Shown here: positions 7,836-16,097 of the stretch, piece after piece
Numbering within the stretch: the stretch's first letter is position 1
Layout of the letters: every line of letters starts with the position of its first letter
Source: Acidobacteriota bacterium
GTDB taxonomy: Bacteria > Acidobacteriota > Vicinamibacteria > Vicinamibacterales > JAHECP01
DNA: 33,004 nt
Direction of reading: 5' to 3'
Assembly: GCA_024641665.1 (NCBI GenBank)
Contig: JAHECP010000051.1
Location: 1 to 33,004 of the forward strand
Position numbers and translations under genes: made by a program
Notes under the pieces: generated by a model
Seen by the model: the letters and a program-made list of their open reading frames with translations, nothing else
Databases searched by the model: none
What the model was told of the DNA's origin: nothing

Positions 7836-8142
7836 CCCTGGGTCGATTCGACGCGAAGTACCGGTCGGTGCCACGGAATCCCCTCGAACGTGCAGAACTG
7901 CTCCTGCACTCCCTGAGGACCTGCTCTTGCTGGGTCTGGGTGAGAAGCAATGAAACAAAATCAATAGACTAATTTAAGTCTACTAATATCAGCATGGTAT
8001 TTTTTATACCTTATTGAGGCCATTATAAGTTTTGCTGCCCTATTAACTAATCCACATACGATAGCATCAATATTCCTTTTTAAGTCTGTAATATACTATT
8101 CTGTGAATTGTGAACCTAATATAGTCTACACTTAGAACTCAT
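7836..8142. promoter_or_regulatory. AT-rich intergenic leader of hipBA with operator-like repeats
   Basis: The first 100 bp after hbd are ordinary GC-rich sequence with a weak hairpin (GTGCAG 7890-7895 against CTGCAC 7904-7909). From about 7945 to 8142 the DNA becomes strikingly AT-rich. It holds a perfect inverted repeat TAGACT-N6-AGTCTA (7965-7982), a near-direct repeat (TTTAAGTCTACTAATATC at 7973-7990 and TTTAAGTCTGTAATATAC at 8079-8096) and a third AGTCTA at 8123-8128. Possible -10 boxes are TATACT (8093-8098) and TAATAT (8118-8123); no good -35 is seen. HipB proteins repress their own operon, so these repeats are candidate HipB operators. Confidence 0.45.
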
Positions 8143-8457
8143 ATGCAGACTTCAGCCGAGTGGCAGACCGAGCTTGGCCGGCAGATTCGAGCTCTTAGAA
8201 TTCGGCAGAACCTCGACCAACGGCAGTTGTCTCAGCGAGCCGGCATCGCCCTGAACGCGGTGAAGAACCTCGAGCGGGGCAAGGGTGCGACCCTACACTC
8301 GCTCATCCAGGCGCTGCGCGTGCTGAACAGAGCGGACTGGCTCGGCTCGCTCGCACCCGCGGTCTCGATCAGCCCGGTTCAGATGCTCAAGACCAAGGCT
8401 CCTCGCCAGCGGGTCTCACGCCGGCGGAAGAGAGCCAAGAAAGCCCAGAGGAAGTAG
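8143..8457 (+). CDS. hipB: HipB-like XRE-family antitoxin/repressor
   Basis: 104-residue protein with a helix-turn-helix of the XRE/Cro type at about residues 12-65: LGRQIRALRIRQNLDQRQLS is followed by QRAGIALNAVKNLERGKGAT and a closing helix. HipB-type proteins bind HipA, neutralise it, and repress their operon. The C-terminus (last 22 residues) is very basic with many Arg and Lys, which may add DNA binding. Start ATG 8143 has no clear Shine-Dalgarno sequence. The stop TAG at 8455-8457 is 3 nt before the apparent start of hipA in the same reading frame. The gene follows an AT-rich leader unlike the surrounding GC-rich chromosome. Confidence 0.88.
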   Translation: MQTSAEWQTELGRQIRALRIRQNLDQRQLSQRAGIALNAVKNLERGKGATLHSLIQALRVLNRADWLGSLAPAVSISPVQMLKTKAPRQRVSRRRKRAKKAQRK

Positions 8458-8460
8458 ACA

Positions 8461-9753
8461 CTGGCTTACACCCCCGTCGAGGTGGTCGAGGTCTGGCTTT
8501 GGGGCAAGGCCGTCGGTGCCGTTGCACGTGATCCAAGGCTGGACTACTACGCGTTCGAGTATCAACCTGCCTTCCTGCCGATCGGCATCGATCTCGCGCC
8601 GCTCACCATGCCGATCGCACATGCCAGTGAACCGTTCGTGTTCCCCGACCTCCCCGAGCTCACCTACCGGCGGCTGCCCGGAATGCTCGCCGACGCGTTG
8701 CCAGACGATTTTGGCAACGCCCTGATCGACGCCTGGATGGCGCGCAAGGGGACTAGCAAGGTGCAGATCACTCCACTGGACCGCCTGGCGTACATGGGGA
8801 GGCGGGGACTCGGAGCGTTGGAATTCAAGCCAGCACGCGGCCCAAGACCCTCCAGGTCCAGCACCGCGATCCGGCTGTCCGCGCTGGTCGAAAGCGCTAG
8901 GCGTGCGGTGCACGGCAAGATCGATACGGATGCTCACGCAAGCGCCGCGCTCGCACAGATCATCCGAGTCGGTACGTCTGCCGGGGGAGCGAGAGCGAAG
9001 GCGGTGATTGCGTGGAATTCGGGCACGGAAGAGATTCGGGCTGGTCAATTCGACGTCGAGCGCGGGTTCGAGCACTGGCTGCTCAAGTTCGACGGCATGG
9101 GCACGGATGACAGACTCGGTATCGGCCAGGACTACGGGCGCGTTGAGTACGCGTATCACCTCATGGCCGCTGCGGCGGGGATTACGATGTCACCCTGCCG
9201 TCTCTTGGAGGAAAGCGGTCGGGCCCATTTCATGACGAAGCGGTTCGACCGCGACACCAACAGAAAGCACCATCTGCAGACTCTCTGCGGGCTGGCGCAC
9301 CTGGACTACCGGCAGAGGGCCACCCACGACGTCAGCCAGCTCTTCTTGACGATCAACCGTCTCGAACTCGGATACGCGGCTCTCGAAGAAGCGTTCCGGC
9401 GCGTCGCGTTCAACGTGATGGCCTCCAACTGCGACGACCACACGAAGAACATCTCCTTTCTCCTTCGTGAGGAAGGAGGGTGGGAGCTGGCGCCGGCGTA
9501 TGATGTGACGTACGCTTACAATCCGGATGGAGACTGGACGTACCAGCACCAGATGTCGGTGAACGGGAAGTTCGCCCGCATCTCGAGGGACGACCTGATG
9601 GTCGCCGCTGAGCGCTTCGCCATCGGCACCGCGCCTCAGGTGCTCCGCGAGGTCCGCGAGGCCGTGTCCTCGTGGCAGGACTTTGCCAGACAGGCGGCCG
9701 TCAGTCCCGCAGAGGCAACCCGTATCAAGGAGCACCACCGGCTTCTGTCCTGA
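8461..9753 (+). CDS. hipA: HipA-like serine/threonine kinase toxin
   Basis: 430-residue member of the HipA kinase family; E. coli HipA phosphorylates GltX and induces growth arrest. Visible parts are an N-terminal HipA domain (YTPVEVVEVWLWGKAVGAVA, then GMLADALPDDFGNALI), a glycine-rich loop GTSAGGARAKA at about 171-181, MTKRFDRD at about 258, a catalytic-loop NCDDHTKN with Asp325, and the metal-binding LAPAYDVT with Asp348. Homologous N-termini usually read M-x-YTPV, which here maps to CTG 8461 (LAYTPVE), preceded by AGAGGA (8447-8452) 8 nt upstream. GTG 8482 is the only other near start and would delete the first strand. It is therefore annotated from the CTG, with that start as an inference. 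The gene is in frame with hipB. Confidence 0.9.
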   Translation: MAYTPVEVVEVWLWGKAVGAVARDPRLDYYAFEYQPAFLPIGIDLAPLTMPIAHASEPFVFPDLPELTYRRLPGMLADALPDDFGNALIDAWMARKGTSKVQITPLDRLAYMGRRGLGALEFKPARGPRPSRSSTAIRLSALVESARRAVHGKIDTDAHASAALAQIIRVGTSAGGARAKAVIAWNSGTEEIRAGQFDVERGFEHWLLKFDGMGTDDRLGIGQDYGRVEYAYHLMAAAAGITMSPCRLLEESGRAHFMTKRFDRDTNRKHHLQTLCGLAHLDYRQRATHDVSQLFLTINRLELGYAALEEAFRRVAFNVMASNCDDHTKNISFLLREEGGWELAPAYDVTYAYNPDGDWTYQHQMSVNGKFARISRDDLMVAAERFAIGTAPQVLREVREAVSSWQDFARQAAVSPAEATRIKEHHRLLS

Positions 9754-9834
9754 TCCGCAGCGATCGTCCTCTCGCCTGCCGTCCTGGCCCGCTGCCCCCG
9801 CCACGTTCATGTTCCTCTCCGTCCCTGGATCGCC

Positions 9835-12800
9835 TCACTTGATCGCCCCCGGCACCTTCGGGTGAATGCCGTTCTGGTCGAGCAGCGTGTAGAACGCGGG
9901 CATGCCGGCGATGACGGCGTTCACCCCGTCAATCGCCTTGGTCAGGTCGGCCTTGGTTTCCTCGACCTGGCGCAGCTGGGTTTCGGTGGGCCGCGCCGTG
10001 ACGGCCATGACCTGGCGCTTGAGCTGACCGACGCGGCCGCGCACGTTCTGTGAGCCCCCGCCGAAGCCGCGGCCGCCGGTCAGGCCGAAGCTCCGTTCGA
10101 GCCCGCCGACCTGCTTCGCCAGCTCCTCGGTCTTCGTGTTCACCGGCGCCGGCACGTCCGCCGCGGTCTTCAGGAGATCCTGGACGCGCTTGATCTGCGA
10201 GGAGAGGTCGCGCACCGCGTCGGCGGCCTCGTTGGCCGTCGCCTGGAGCCGGTGCAGCGCCGTCGCGGTGTCGAACATCGTCTTCCGGTCGGCGTCGCTG
10301 ATGGGAATCTCGGGGTCGCCCGCGACGCGCACCGGCGTCGTGCCCGCGTCGCGCCCGTCCACGACGAGCGTCACCCGGTAGTCACCCGGCAGCACGCGCG
10401 GCCCGTCGAGGCCGCCCCCGCCGAAGCCACCACCCCCGCCGCCGGCCGGCTGGCCTTGCGGCCGCGGCAGCGGCTCGACCCGCAGGTCCCAGGAGACCGC
10501 GTTGACGCCCTGCCCCATCGCGTTCTTCACGTCGTCGCCCTTCAGCTCGCGCACCACCGTGCCGTCCGCGTCGCGGACCGTGAGCGCGAGCGTTTTCGGC
10601 GCCGCCCGAAGGTAGTAGCTCAGGCGCGCGCCTTCCGGCGGGTTCTTGCCGAGGAACTGCCGGTCGCCCTCGAACATCCTGCGCCGGACCTCCGAGGGGT
10701 TCCGCTCGACGGCAGGTCGCGCGGCAAACAGGGACGCCGCGCTCGAGCGTGCCTTCGTCCATTGCTGGAACGGCGTCAGGTCGTCGAGCACCCACACGCT
10801 GCGGCCGTGGGTGGCGAGGACCATCGCGTTGTCGCGCGGCTGCAGCGTGATCTCGTAGACCGGCACCGTCGGCAGGTTGGCGGTCACCTTCGTCCAGTGC
10901 GCGCCGCGGTCGGCCGTGAACCACAGCCCCGTTTCGGTGCCGAGGTACAGCACGTCGGCGTTCTCGAGGTCTTCGGTGATGGTGCGCGCCACCTCTCCCT
11001 TCGGCAGGTCGCCGTCGATCGACCTCCAGGTGGCGCCGAAGTCGGCGCTCGCATACACGTACGGCGCGAAGTCGTTCGATCGGTGCCCGTCGAAGGTGGC
11101 GTACACGGTCCCTTCGGCGAAACGGGACGGCGCGACGCCCGACACGTAGGTACCCTTCGGCAGCCCCGGGATCTTCGCCGTCACGTTCGCCCACGTCTTG
11201 CCGGCGTCGCGCGACACCTGCACCAGCCCGTCTTCCGAGCCGGTGTAGTAGACACCGGCCGTCCGGGGCGACTCGGCGAAGGTCGTAATCGTCGGCCACT
11301 GGCTCACGCCGTCGTTTTTCGCGATGGCGATCTTCGACCCGACGACGCCCATGATCGACAACTCCTCGCGATCGGCGTTGGTGGTGAGATTCGGGCTCAC
11401 CACCTGCCACGACATGCCGCGATCGGTCGTGCGGAACAGGCGGTTGGCGGCCACGAACACGGTCTTCGGGTCGTGCGGCGAGATCACCACCGGCGTGTCC
11501 CAGTTCCAGCGGTACTCGTCGTCACCCGCCTTGGGCTCGGGCCGGATCGTCTGCCGCTCGTTGGAGGTCCGGTCCACGCGGTTCATGCGGCCGCCCTGCG
11601 ATTCGGCGTACATGACGTTCGGGTCGGACGGGTCGATTTGGGCCTGGAAGCCGTCGCCCCCGCCGATGACGAACCAGTCGTCGTTGGCGATGCCGTCGGC
11701 CGCGCGCACCGCGCTCGGGCCGCACCACGTGTCGTTGTCCTGCAGGCCGCCGCACACCGTGTAGGGCGACTTGTTGTCGACGGCGACGTGGTAGAACTGC
11801 CCGATGGGCAGGTTGTCCAGCCACACGTAGGTCTTGCTGCGGTCGTAGGAGATCGCCACGCCGCCGTCGTCGCCGACGACCAGGTGGTTCGAGTCGGCCG
11901 GGTCGATCCACATGGCGTGGAAGTCCACGTGAACGTTCCGCGCGCCGTCGTTCGAGAGGGTCTTCCCGCCGTCGTCGGAGACCTGCAGCTGCACACCCAG
12001 CATGTAGATCCGGTGGTCGTCGTTCGGGTCGATCCGGATCTGGCTGAAGTACATCGGCCGCGGGTTGACGTCGCTCACCTTCGTCCAGCTCGCCCCGGCA
12101 TCCTCGGAGCGGTAGAGGCCGCCCTCCTTGGGGTGCTCGATCCGCGCGTAGAGCACGTTGGGGTCCTTCCGGTAGACGTCGAGGCCGATGCGGCCCTTGT
12201 CGCCCTCGGGAATCCCGTTGGTCAGCTTCGTCCACGTCCGGCCGGCGTCGGTGGACTTCCAGACGGCGCTGCCCGGACCCCCGCCGTTCATGCCCCATGC
12301 GGTCCGCTGGCGCTGATACGTGGCCGCGTACAGCGTCTGGTTGTTCGACGGGTCCATCACCAGCTCGGTGGCGCCGGTGTTCTCGTCCACGAAGAGCGTT
12401 CGCGTCCAGGTCAGGCCGCCGTCGGTCGTCTTGTAGACGCCGCGGTCGCCGCCCGGCCCCCACAAGCTGCCGAGGGCCGCCACGTAGACGACGTTGTAGT
12501 CCATCGGATCGACCAGGATGCGGGCGATGTGCCGCGACTCGCGCAGCCCCATGTTCTTCCAGGTCTTCCCGCCGTCGGTGGACTTGAAGACGCCTTCGCC
12601 CCAGGAGGAGCTCTGGCGGTTGTTGTTTTCGCCCGTGCCCACCCAGACGAGGTTGGGGTCGCCCGGCGCGATGGCCACGTCACCGATGGACGACGTGCTC
12701 TCGTGGTCGAAGACCGGCTCGAACGTCGTGCCGTTGTTCACCGTTTTCCAGAGGCCGCCGGTCGCGGTGGCCACGTAGAACACGGCGGGGTTCTTCTCGA

Positions 12801-13011
12801 ACACCGCGAGGTCGTCCACGCGTCCGCCCGCCGACGCCGGCCCGATCTCGCGGAAGGCGAGCTGGGCGAACGGCGACGGGGCCTGGGCGGGCCCGGACTG
12901 CGCGAGGCCGCCCGCCACGGCCGGCCCCAGCACCAGGGCACCAGCCAGGATCACGCCACCGAAAAACGGGGTCAGACCCCATTTGCTCGTCGAGGGTCGC
13001 TGGACGTTCAC
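9835..13011 (-). CDS. Secreted VPS10/sortilin-type BNR-repeat protein
   Basis: 1058-residue protein with an N-terminal signal segment (GGVILAGALVLGPAVAGGLAQ). The body, up to about residue 760, is a beta-propeller-like repeat region with at least eight Asp-box/BNR motifs: STDGGKTW, TTDGGLTW, STDAGRTW, SEDAGASW, TTDRGMSW, SRDAGKTW, SADFGATW and TADRGAHW. This is the layout of bacterial VPS10/sortilin-like proteins often labelled glycosyl hydrolase; no sialidase arginine triad was identified, so enzyme activity is doubtful. A beta-rich region, a Gly-rich linker (about residue 850) and a helical, probably coiled-coil C-terminus follow. GTG 13011 is preferred over ATG 13050 because AGGAGG sits 6 nt upstream of it. 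It is probably exported to the periplasm or surface. Its substrate or partner is unknown. Confidence 0.85.
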   Translation of the reverse strand: MNVQRPSTSKWGLTPFFGGVILAGALVLGPAVAGGLAQSGPAQAPSPFAQLAFREIGPASAGGRVDDLAVFEKNPAVFYVATATGGLWKTVNNGTTFEPVFDHESTSSIGDVAIAPGDPNLVWVGTGENNNRQSSSWGEGVFKSTDGGKTWKNMGLRESRHIARILVDPMDYNVVYVAALGSLWGPGGDRGVYKTTDGGLTWTRTLFVDENTGATELVMDPSNNQTLYAATYQRQRTAWGMNGGGPGSAVWKSTDAGRTWTKLTNGIPEGDKGRIGLDVYRKDPNVLYARIEHPKEGGLYRSEDAGASWTKVSDVNPRPMYFSQIRIDPNDDHRIYMLGVQLQVSDDGGKTLSNDGARNVHVDFHAMWIDPADSNHLVVGDDGGVAISYDRSKTYVWLDNLPIGQFYHVAVDNKSPYTVCGGLQDNDTWCGPSAVRAADGIANDDWFVIGGGDGFQAQIDPSDPNVMYAESQGGRMNRVDRTSNERQTIRPEPKAGDDEYRWNWDTPVVISPHDPKTVFVAANRLFRTTDRGMSWQVVSPNLTTNADREELSIMGVVGSKIAIAKNDGVSQWPTITTFAESPRTAGVYYTGSEDGLVQVSRDAGKTWANVTAKIPGLPKGTYVSGVAPSRFAEGTVYATFDGHRSNDFAPYVYASADFGATWRSIDGDLPKGEVARTITEDLENADVLYLGTETGLWFTADRGAHWTKVTANLPTVPVYEITLQPRDNAMVLATHGRSVWVLDDLTPFQQWTKARSSAASLFAARPAVERNPSEVRRRMFEGDRQFLGKNPPEGARLSYYLRAAPKTLALTVRDADGTVVRELKGDDVKNAMGQGVNAVSWDLRVEPLPRPQGQPAGGGGGGFGGGGLDGPRVLPGDYRVTLVVDGRDAGTTPVRVAGDPEIPISDADRKTMFDTATALHRLQATANEAADAVRDLSSQIKRVQDLLKTAADVPAPVNTKTEELAKQVGGLERSFGLTGGRGFGGGSQNVRGRVGQLKRQVMAVTARPTETQLRQVEETKADLTKAIDGVNAVIAGMPAFYTLLDQNGIHPKVPGAIK
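12964..12984. repeat. Near-perfect 21-bp palindrome inside the BNR gene start
   Basis: The arms AAACGGGGTC and GACCCCATTT are inverted copies around one central A with a single mismatch. The palindrome codes for part of the N-terminal region just before the signal-peptide core (KWGLTPFF). GGGGTCnGACCCC palindromes are usually intergenic and repeated in such genomes, so this may be a repeat captured at the 5' end of the gene. Confidence 0.5.
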
Positions 13012-13089
13012 GGCTTGCCTCCTCGGAGGGATGGAATCACGACGGATCAACAGGCGGGATGGTACGCGACAGGGCGCCGGCGAGCAACT

Positions 13090-13629
13090 TCAGCGACCGG
13101 CCGTCTTCCGGGCCCGCCACCACCAGACGGCCGCCGCGGGCGGACCGAGCAGCACGAGCTCCCAAGCAACGGCCGTGAGGTTGTAGGCCCAGAAACCGGG
13201 CAGCCAGTAGCGCCGCGAGATCGCCATGAAGAGATGGAGGTCCGACTGGTAGAAGCCCTGCGAGAACGGCCAGAGCGCCATGACGCCGATGGGCGGCGTG
13301 GTGTCGTCCCCGAGCCAGTCGAACAGGACGTGCGAGCCGTAGGCCGCCGCGAACGCCAGGCCCCATGAGAGCTGACGTCCGGACAGCCACCACCCGACGA
13401 TGCCGGCGAGGATGGCGGCGCCCAGGCTGTGGGTGTAGCGGCTGTGCACGCCGAGCACGAAATCGAGATCCGGCAGCGTGCCGACCAGGCCCAGCAGCAG
13501 CGCCGGACGCCACCAGGCGGCGCCGGGACCCGTCCACCGGCGGCGATCGACCGTCGTGGCGGCGCCACGCGGCGCGGCGAGGCCGCCGAAGAGCGCGCCG
13601 CCCAGGGCGTGACCGATGGGACTCGGCAT
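13090..13629 (-). CDS. DUF457/YdjM-like membrane-bound metal-dependent hydrolase
   Basis: 179-residue inner-membrane protein of the YdjM/DUF457 type. Conserved polar motifs sit at helix ends: PSPIGHALGGALFGG at the N-terminus, GTLPDLDFVLGVHSRYTHS and GSHVLFDWLGDD. The His and Asp residues of these motifs are presumed metal ligands; biochemical function of the family is largely unknown, though some members are linked to phospholipid or LPS-related hydrolysis by fold. Several hydrophobic helices separate the motifs. ATG 13629 gives the conserved PxxIGHA start directly; no Shine-Dalgarno is visible. It is transcribed away from the PA14-GT39 gene and toward the BNR gene, 78 nt separating it from the latter's start. 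Confidence 0.82.
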   Translation of the reverse strand: MPSPIGHALGGALFGGLAAPRGAATTVDRRRWTGPGAAWWRPALLLGLVGTLPDLDFVLGVHSRYTHSLGAAILAGIVGWWLSGRQLSWGLAFAAAYGSHVLFDWLGDDTTPPIGVMALWPFSQGFYQSDLHLFMAISRRYWLPGFWAYNLTAVAWELVLLGPPAAAVWWWRARKTAGR

Positions 13630-13648
13630 GAACGACGACGTTAGCAGC

Positions 13649-13699
13649 CGCCCCGTTGGGGCGCAACCTCTGCTGGTCGACCTCCCGCGCGCCTATAAT
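13649..13699 (+). promoter_or_regulatory. Promoter of the PA14-GT39 gene with adjacent palindrome
   Basis: A perfect -10 hexamer TATAAT at 13694-13699 lies 8 nt before the ATG at 13708, so transcription would begin at or next to the start codon and the mRNA would be leaderless. No good -35 box is present 16-18 bp upstream. A perfect hairpin CGCCCC-GTT-GGGGCG (13649-13663) sits between the two divergent genes and could be an operator. Confidence 0.5.
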
Positions 13700-13707
13700 G
13701 GCCCCCG

Positions 13708-15954
13708 ATGCGCATGACGCCGCCGTTCCCCGCGATCAGTCGGCCCTGGGCGCGGCGAATCGGCTTCACGTTGTTCGCTGTCGTGTCATCCGCGGCGGTG
13801 ATCCTCGGGGGCCGCTATCTGGGGCCCCTCGGACTCAGCGCGGTCTGCTCGATCGACGAGCCGGTCCCGACGTCTCTCAGCCCGCAGGTCCAGATTCTGG
13901 ATCTTCGACAGGCGTGCCCGCCGGGCGTGCGCTCGCACTTCGAGGTGGACTGGGCGGGCTTCCTGTGGGCGCCGCGTTCGGGAGTCTACCATTTCGCCAC
14001 GACCTCCGATGACGGCTCACGCCTGTACGTCGACAGAAAGCTGGTCGTCGACAACTGGGGCTCGCACAGCCCGGTGGACGTCGTCTCGGAGATCCCGCTC
14101 GACACGGGCGCCCACTCCTTCTATCTCGCCTATCGACAGGACACGGGCGGCACCTTTCTTGCGGTGGACTGGACGATCCCGGGAGGCCCGCGGTCGCCAA
14201 TCCCGGCGTGGGTGCTCTCGCCCCGGTCGCTGCCGGCATGGGCGTGGTCGCTTCGACCCTATCTGACCGGGTCGGCACTGGTCGTCGCTCTGCTCGATCT
14301 GATCGCGGGGCTCGTGCTCGTGCTCCCCGCGGTCGGTCGACTCGCCGGATCCACGATCGGCTGGCCCCGGTGGAGCCGTCGCGACCCGTGGCTGCTGCCC
14401 ATTCTCGCGGCAGGCCTGATCCTCTTCCTGGGGGGCATCTGGTGGGGACTTCCCGGCAGGGGCTGGGCGCCCGACGAAATCGTGCCCGAAGACGTGCTCG
14501 CCGGGCTGTCGCAGGGGTTCTCCCACGGGTGGTACTCGATTTACCCACCGTTCCACTATTGCGTGATCGCGGCCGCCTATCTCCCCTTCATCGCCCTCTC
14601 CCGCACCGGGCTGATCGATCTGGCTGCCGGCGCTCCGTACGCCGCGCTCCATCTGCTTGCGCGTCTGGTCAGCGTCGCCATGGGGCTCGGCATCATCGTC
14701 GCCACGTATGTCCTGGGCCGCGAGATCCACGGCCGCCAGGCCGGTCTCTGCGCGGCGGCTCTCGGCGCCACGGTGCTGCCCTTCGTCTTCTACGCGAAAC
14801 TGGCCAACACGGACGTGCCCTACGTCTTCTGGCTGGCGATCTCGCTGGTCTTCTACACGCGAATCGTGCAACACGACGACGAGCGGAGCTACTACGGATT
14901 CGCCGCAATGGCCGCGTTGGCGGTGTGCACGAAGGACCAGGCATACGGATTCTACGGTCTGCCGATCGTGCACGTCGTGGCGGCGCGATTCGCCCGGCTG
15001 GCGCGAGCGTCAGGGTCACCGATGGTCGCCCGGGTGTTCGACAAGCGGCTCGTCGGCTCCTTTCTCGTGGGCTTGGGGCTCTTCACCCTGTGCCAGAACC
15101 TCTGGTTCGACCTGGACGGCTTTCGGTCCCACCTGGCGCTCATCACGGGCGGGGCCAGTGTAGGCTACCGCCAGCTCGACAACACTGTGGCCGGCCAGCT
15201 CGGCTTGCTCTCGACCGCCGGGAGCGAGCTCGTCTGGTGCCTCACCTGGCCAGTCCTCGCCGCGGCCGCCGTCGGAATCGCGGTCGTGGCGGCCCGCCGA
15301 TCGGAGCGCAAGGCTCTGTGGCTTCTGCTGCCGATTGTCTCGTACTACGCCACGTTCATCGCGGTCGTCGGCTACCACTACGACCGCTTCTTCCTGGGCG
15401 TGTGCGTCGTGCTGGCGGTGTTCGCCGGTCGGGGGGTCGCGCAGCTGCTGGCGACCAGAGGCCGGCGGTGGCTCGAGATCGGCGCGCTGGGTCTGGTCTC
15501 GGTCTACCTGGTGTGGCGGGCGGCCTCCATCGACCTGATGATGGCGGGCGACAGCCGGTACGAGGTGCAGCGCTGGCTGGAGACCCATGCCGGCGTCGGG
15601 ACGACCGTTGCGGCCGTCGGCCACCCCGGCTACCTCCCCTGGATCGCGCGAATGAACTGGGAGAGCATGCCCGCCTCGGTTGAAACGCTGCTCAGTCTGC
15701 GCCCGGATTTCGTCGTCATCAACGTCGAGTTCAGCGCTCGAGCCGAGCCGGGCGGTGCCGAACAGAGATTCTATGCCGCGCTGGCCGACGGTACCGTGCC
15801 GTACAAGCAGGCATTCGAGTACAAGGCCGAGGTCCCCCTCTCCCTCCTCAGCTACTCGCCGCGGTTCACCGCCAATCGCGAGGACGAGTTCACGAACCTG
15901 GCCAAGGTGAACCCTCGAATACGCGTTTACCGGCGCGTTGACACCCCGGGATGA
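13708..15954 (+). CDS. PA14-domain-fused GT39-type membrane glycosyltransferase
   Basis: 748-residue polytopic protein. After one N-terminal helix (about 18-36), residues about 70-160 form a PA14-like domain: FLWAPRSGVYHFATTSDDGS, RLYVDRKLVVDNWG, GAHSFYLAYRQDTGGTFL and AVDWTIPGG. PA14 is a beta-barrel often binding carbohydrate. From about 185 it is a GT-C protein: many helices, an acidic DE pair (Asp256-Glu257 in GWAPDEIVPEDV) in the first outer loop as in GT39/PMT and ArnT-like enzymes, and further motifs YAKLANTDVPYVFWLAISL and CTKDQAYGFYG. Such enzymes use polyprenyl-phosphate sugars to modify protein or lipid outside the inner membrane. A soluble C-terminal domain follows (about 625-748). 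Substrate is unknown. Start ATG 13708 immediately follows TATAAT. Confidence 0.82.
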   Translation: MRMTPPFPAISRPWARRIGFTLFAVVSSAAVILGGRYLGPLGLSAVCSIDEPVPTSLSPQVQILDLRQACPPGVRSHFEVDWAGFLWAPRSGVYHFATTSDDGSRLYVDRKLVVDNWGSHSPVDVVSEIPLDTGAHSFYLAYRQDTGGTFLAVDWTIPGGPRSPIPAWVLSPRSLPAWAWSLRPYLTGSALVVALLDLIAGLVLVLPAVGRLAGSTIGWPRWSRRDPWLLPILAAGLILFLGGIWWGLPGRGWAPDEIVPEDVLAGLSQGFSHGWYSIYPPFHYCVIAAAYLPFIALSRTGLIDLAAGAPYAALHLLARLVSVAMGLGIIVATYVLGREIHGRQAGLCAAALGATVLPFVFYAKLANTDVPYVFWLAISLVFYTRIVQHDDERSYYGFAAMAALAVCTKDQAYGFYGLPIVHVVAARFARLARASGSPMVARVFDKRLVGSFLVGLGLFTLCQNLWFDLDGFRSHLALITGGASVGYRQLDNTVAGQLGLLSTAGSELVWCLTWPVLAAAAVGIAVVAARRSERKALWLLLPIVSYYATFIAVVGYHYDRFFLGVCVVLAVFAGRGVAQLLATRGRRWLEIGALGLVSVYLVWRAASIDLMMAGDSRYEVQRWLETHAGVGTTVAAVGHPGYLPWIARMNWESMPASVETLLSLRPDFVVINVEFSARAEPGGAEQRFYAALADGTVPYKQAFEYKAEVPLSLLSYSPRFTANREDEFTNLAKVNPRIRVYRRVDTPG

Positions 15955-16097
15955 GGGGGCCGGGCGGCGAGGCCGGGCGTCCGGCCGCGCCGGATGGCCG
16001 CGTTCACGCTTCTGCACGATTTCGGGATCCGGGGCGCGGTCGGCCCGAAACAGTTCGTTCATCTGCGGCGCGGTTTGTTAGAATGCGCGAGTCTCTC

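Noticed and set aside
10252-13368. 1038-codon open frame antisense to the BNR/VPS10 gene
   Set aside because: Low-complexity Arg/Val/His-rich translation without motifs; the opposite strand has clear Asp-box repeats.
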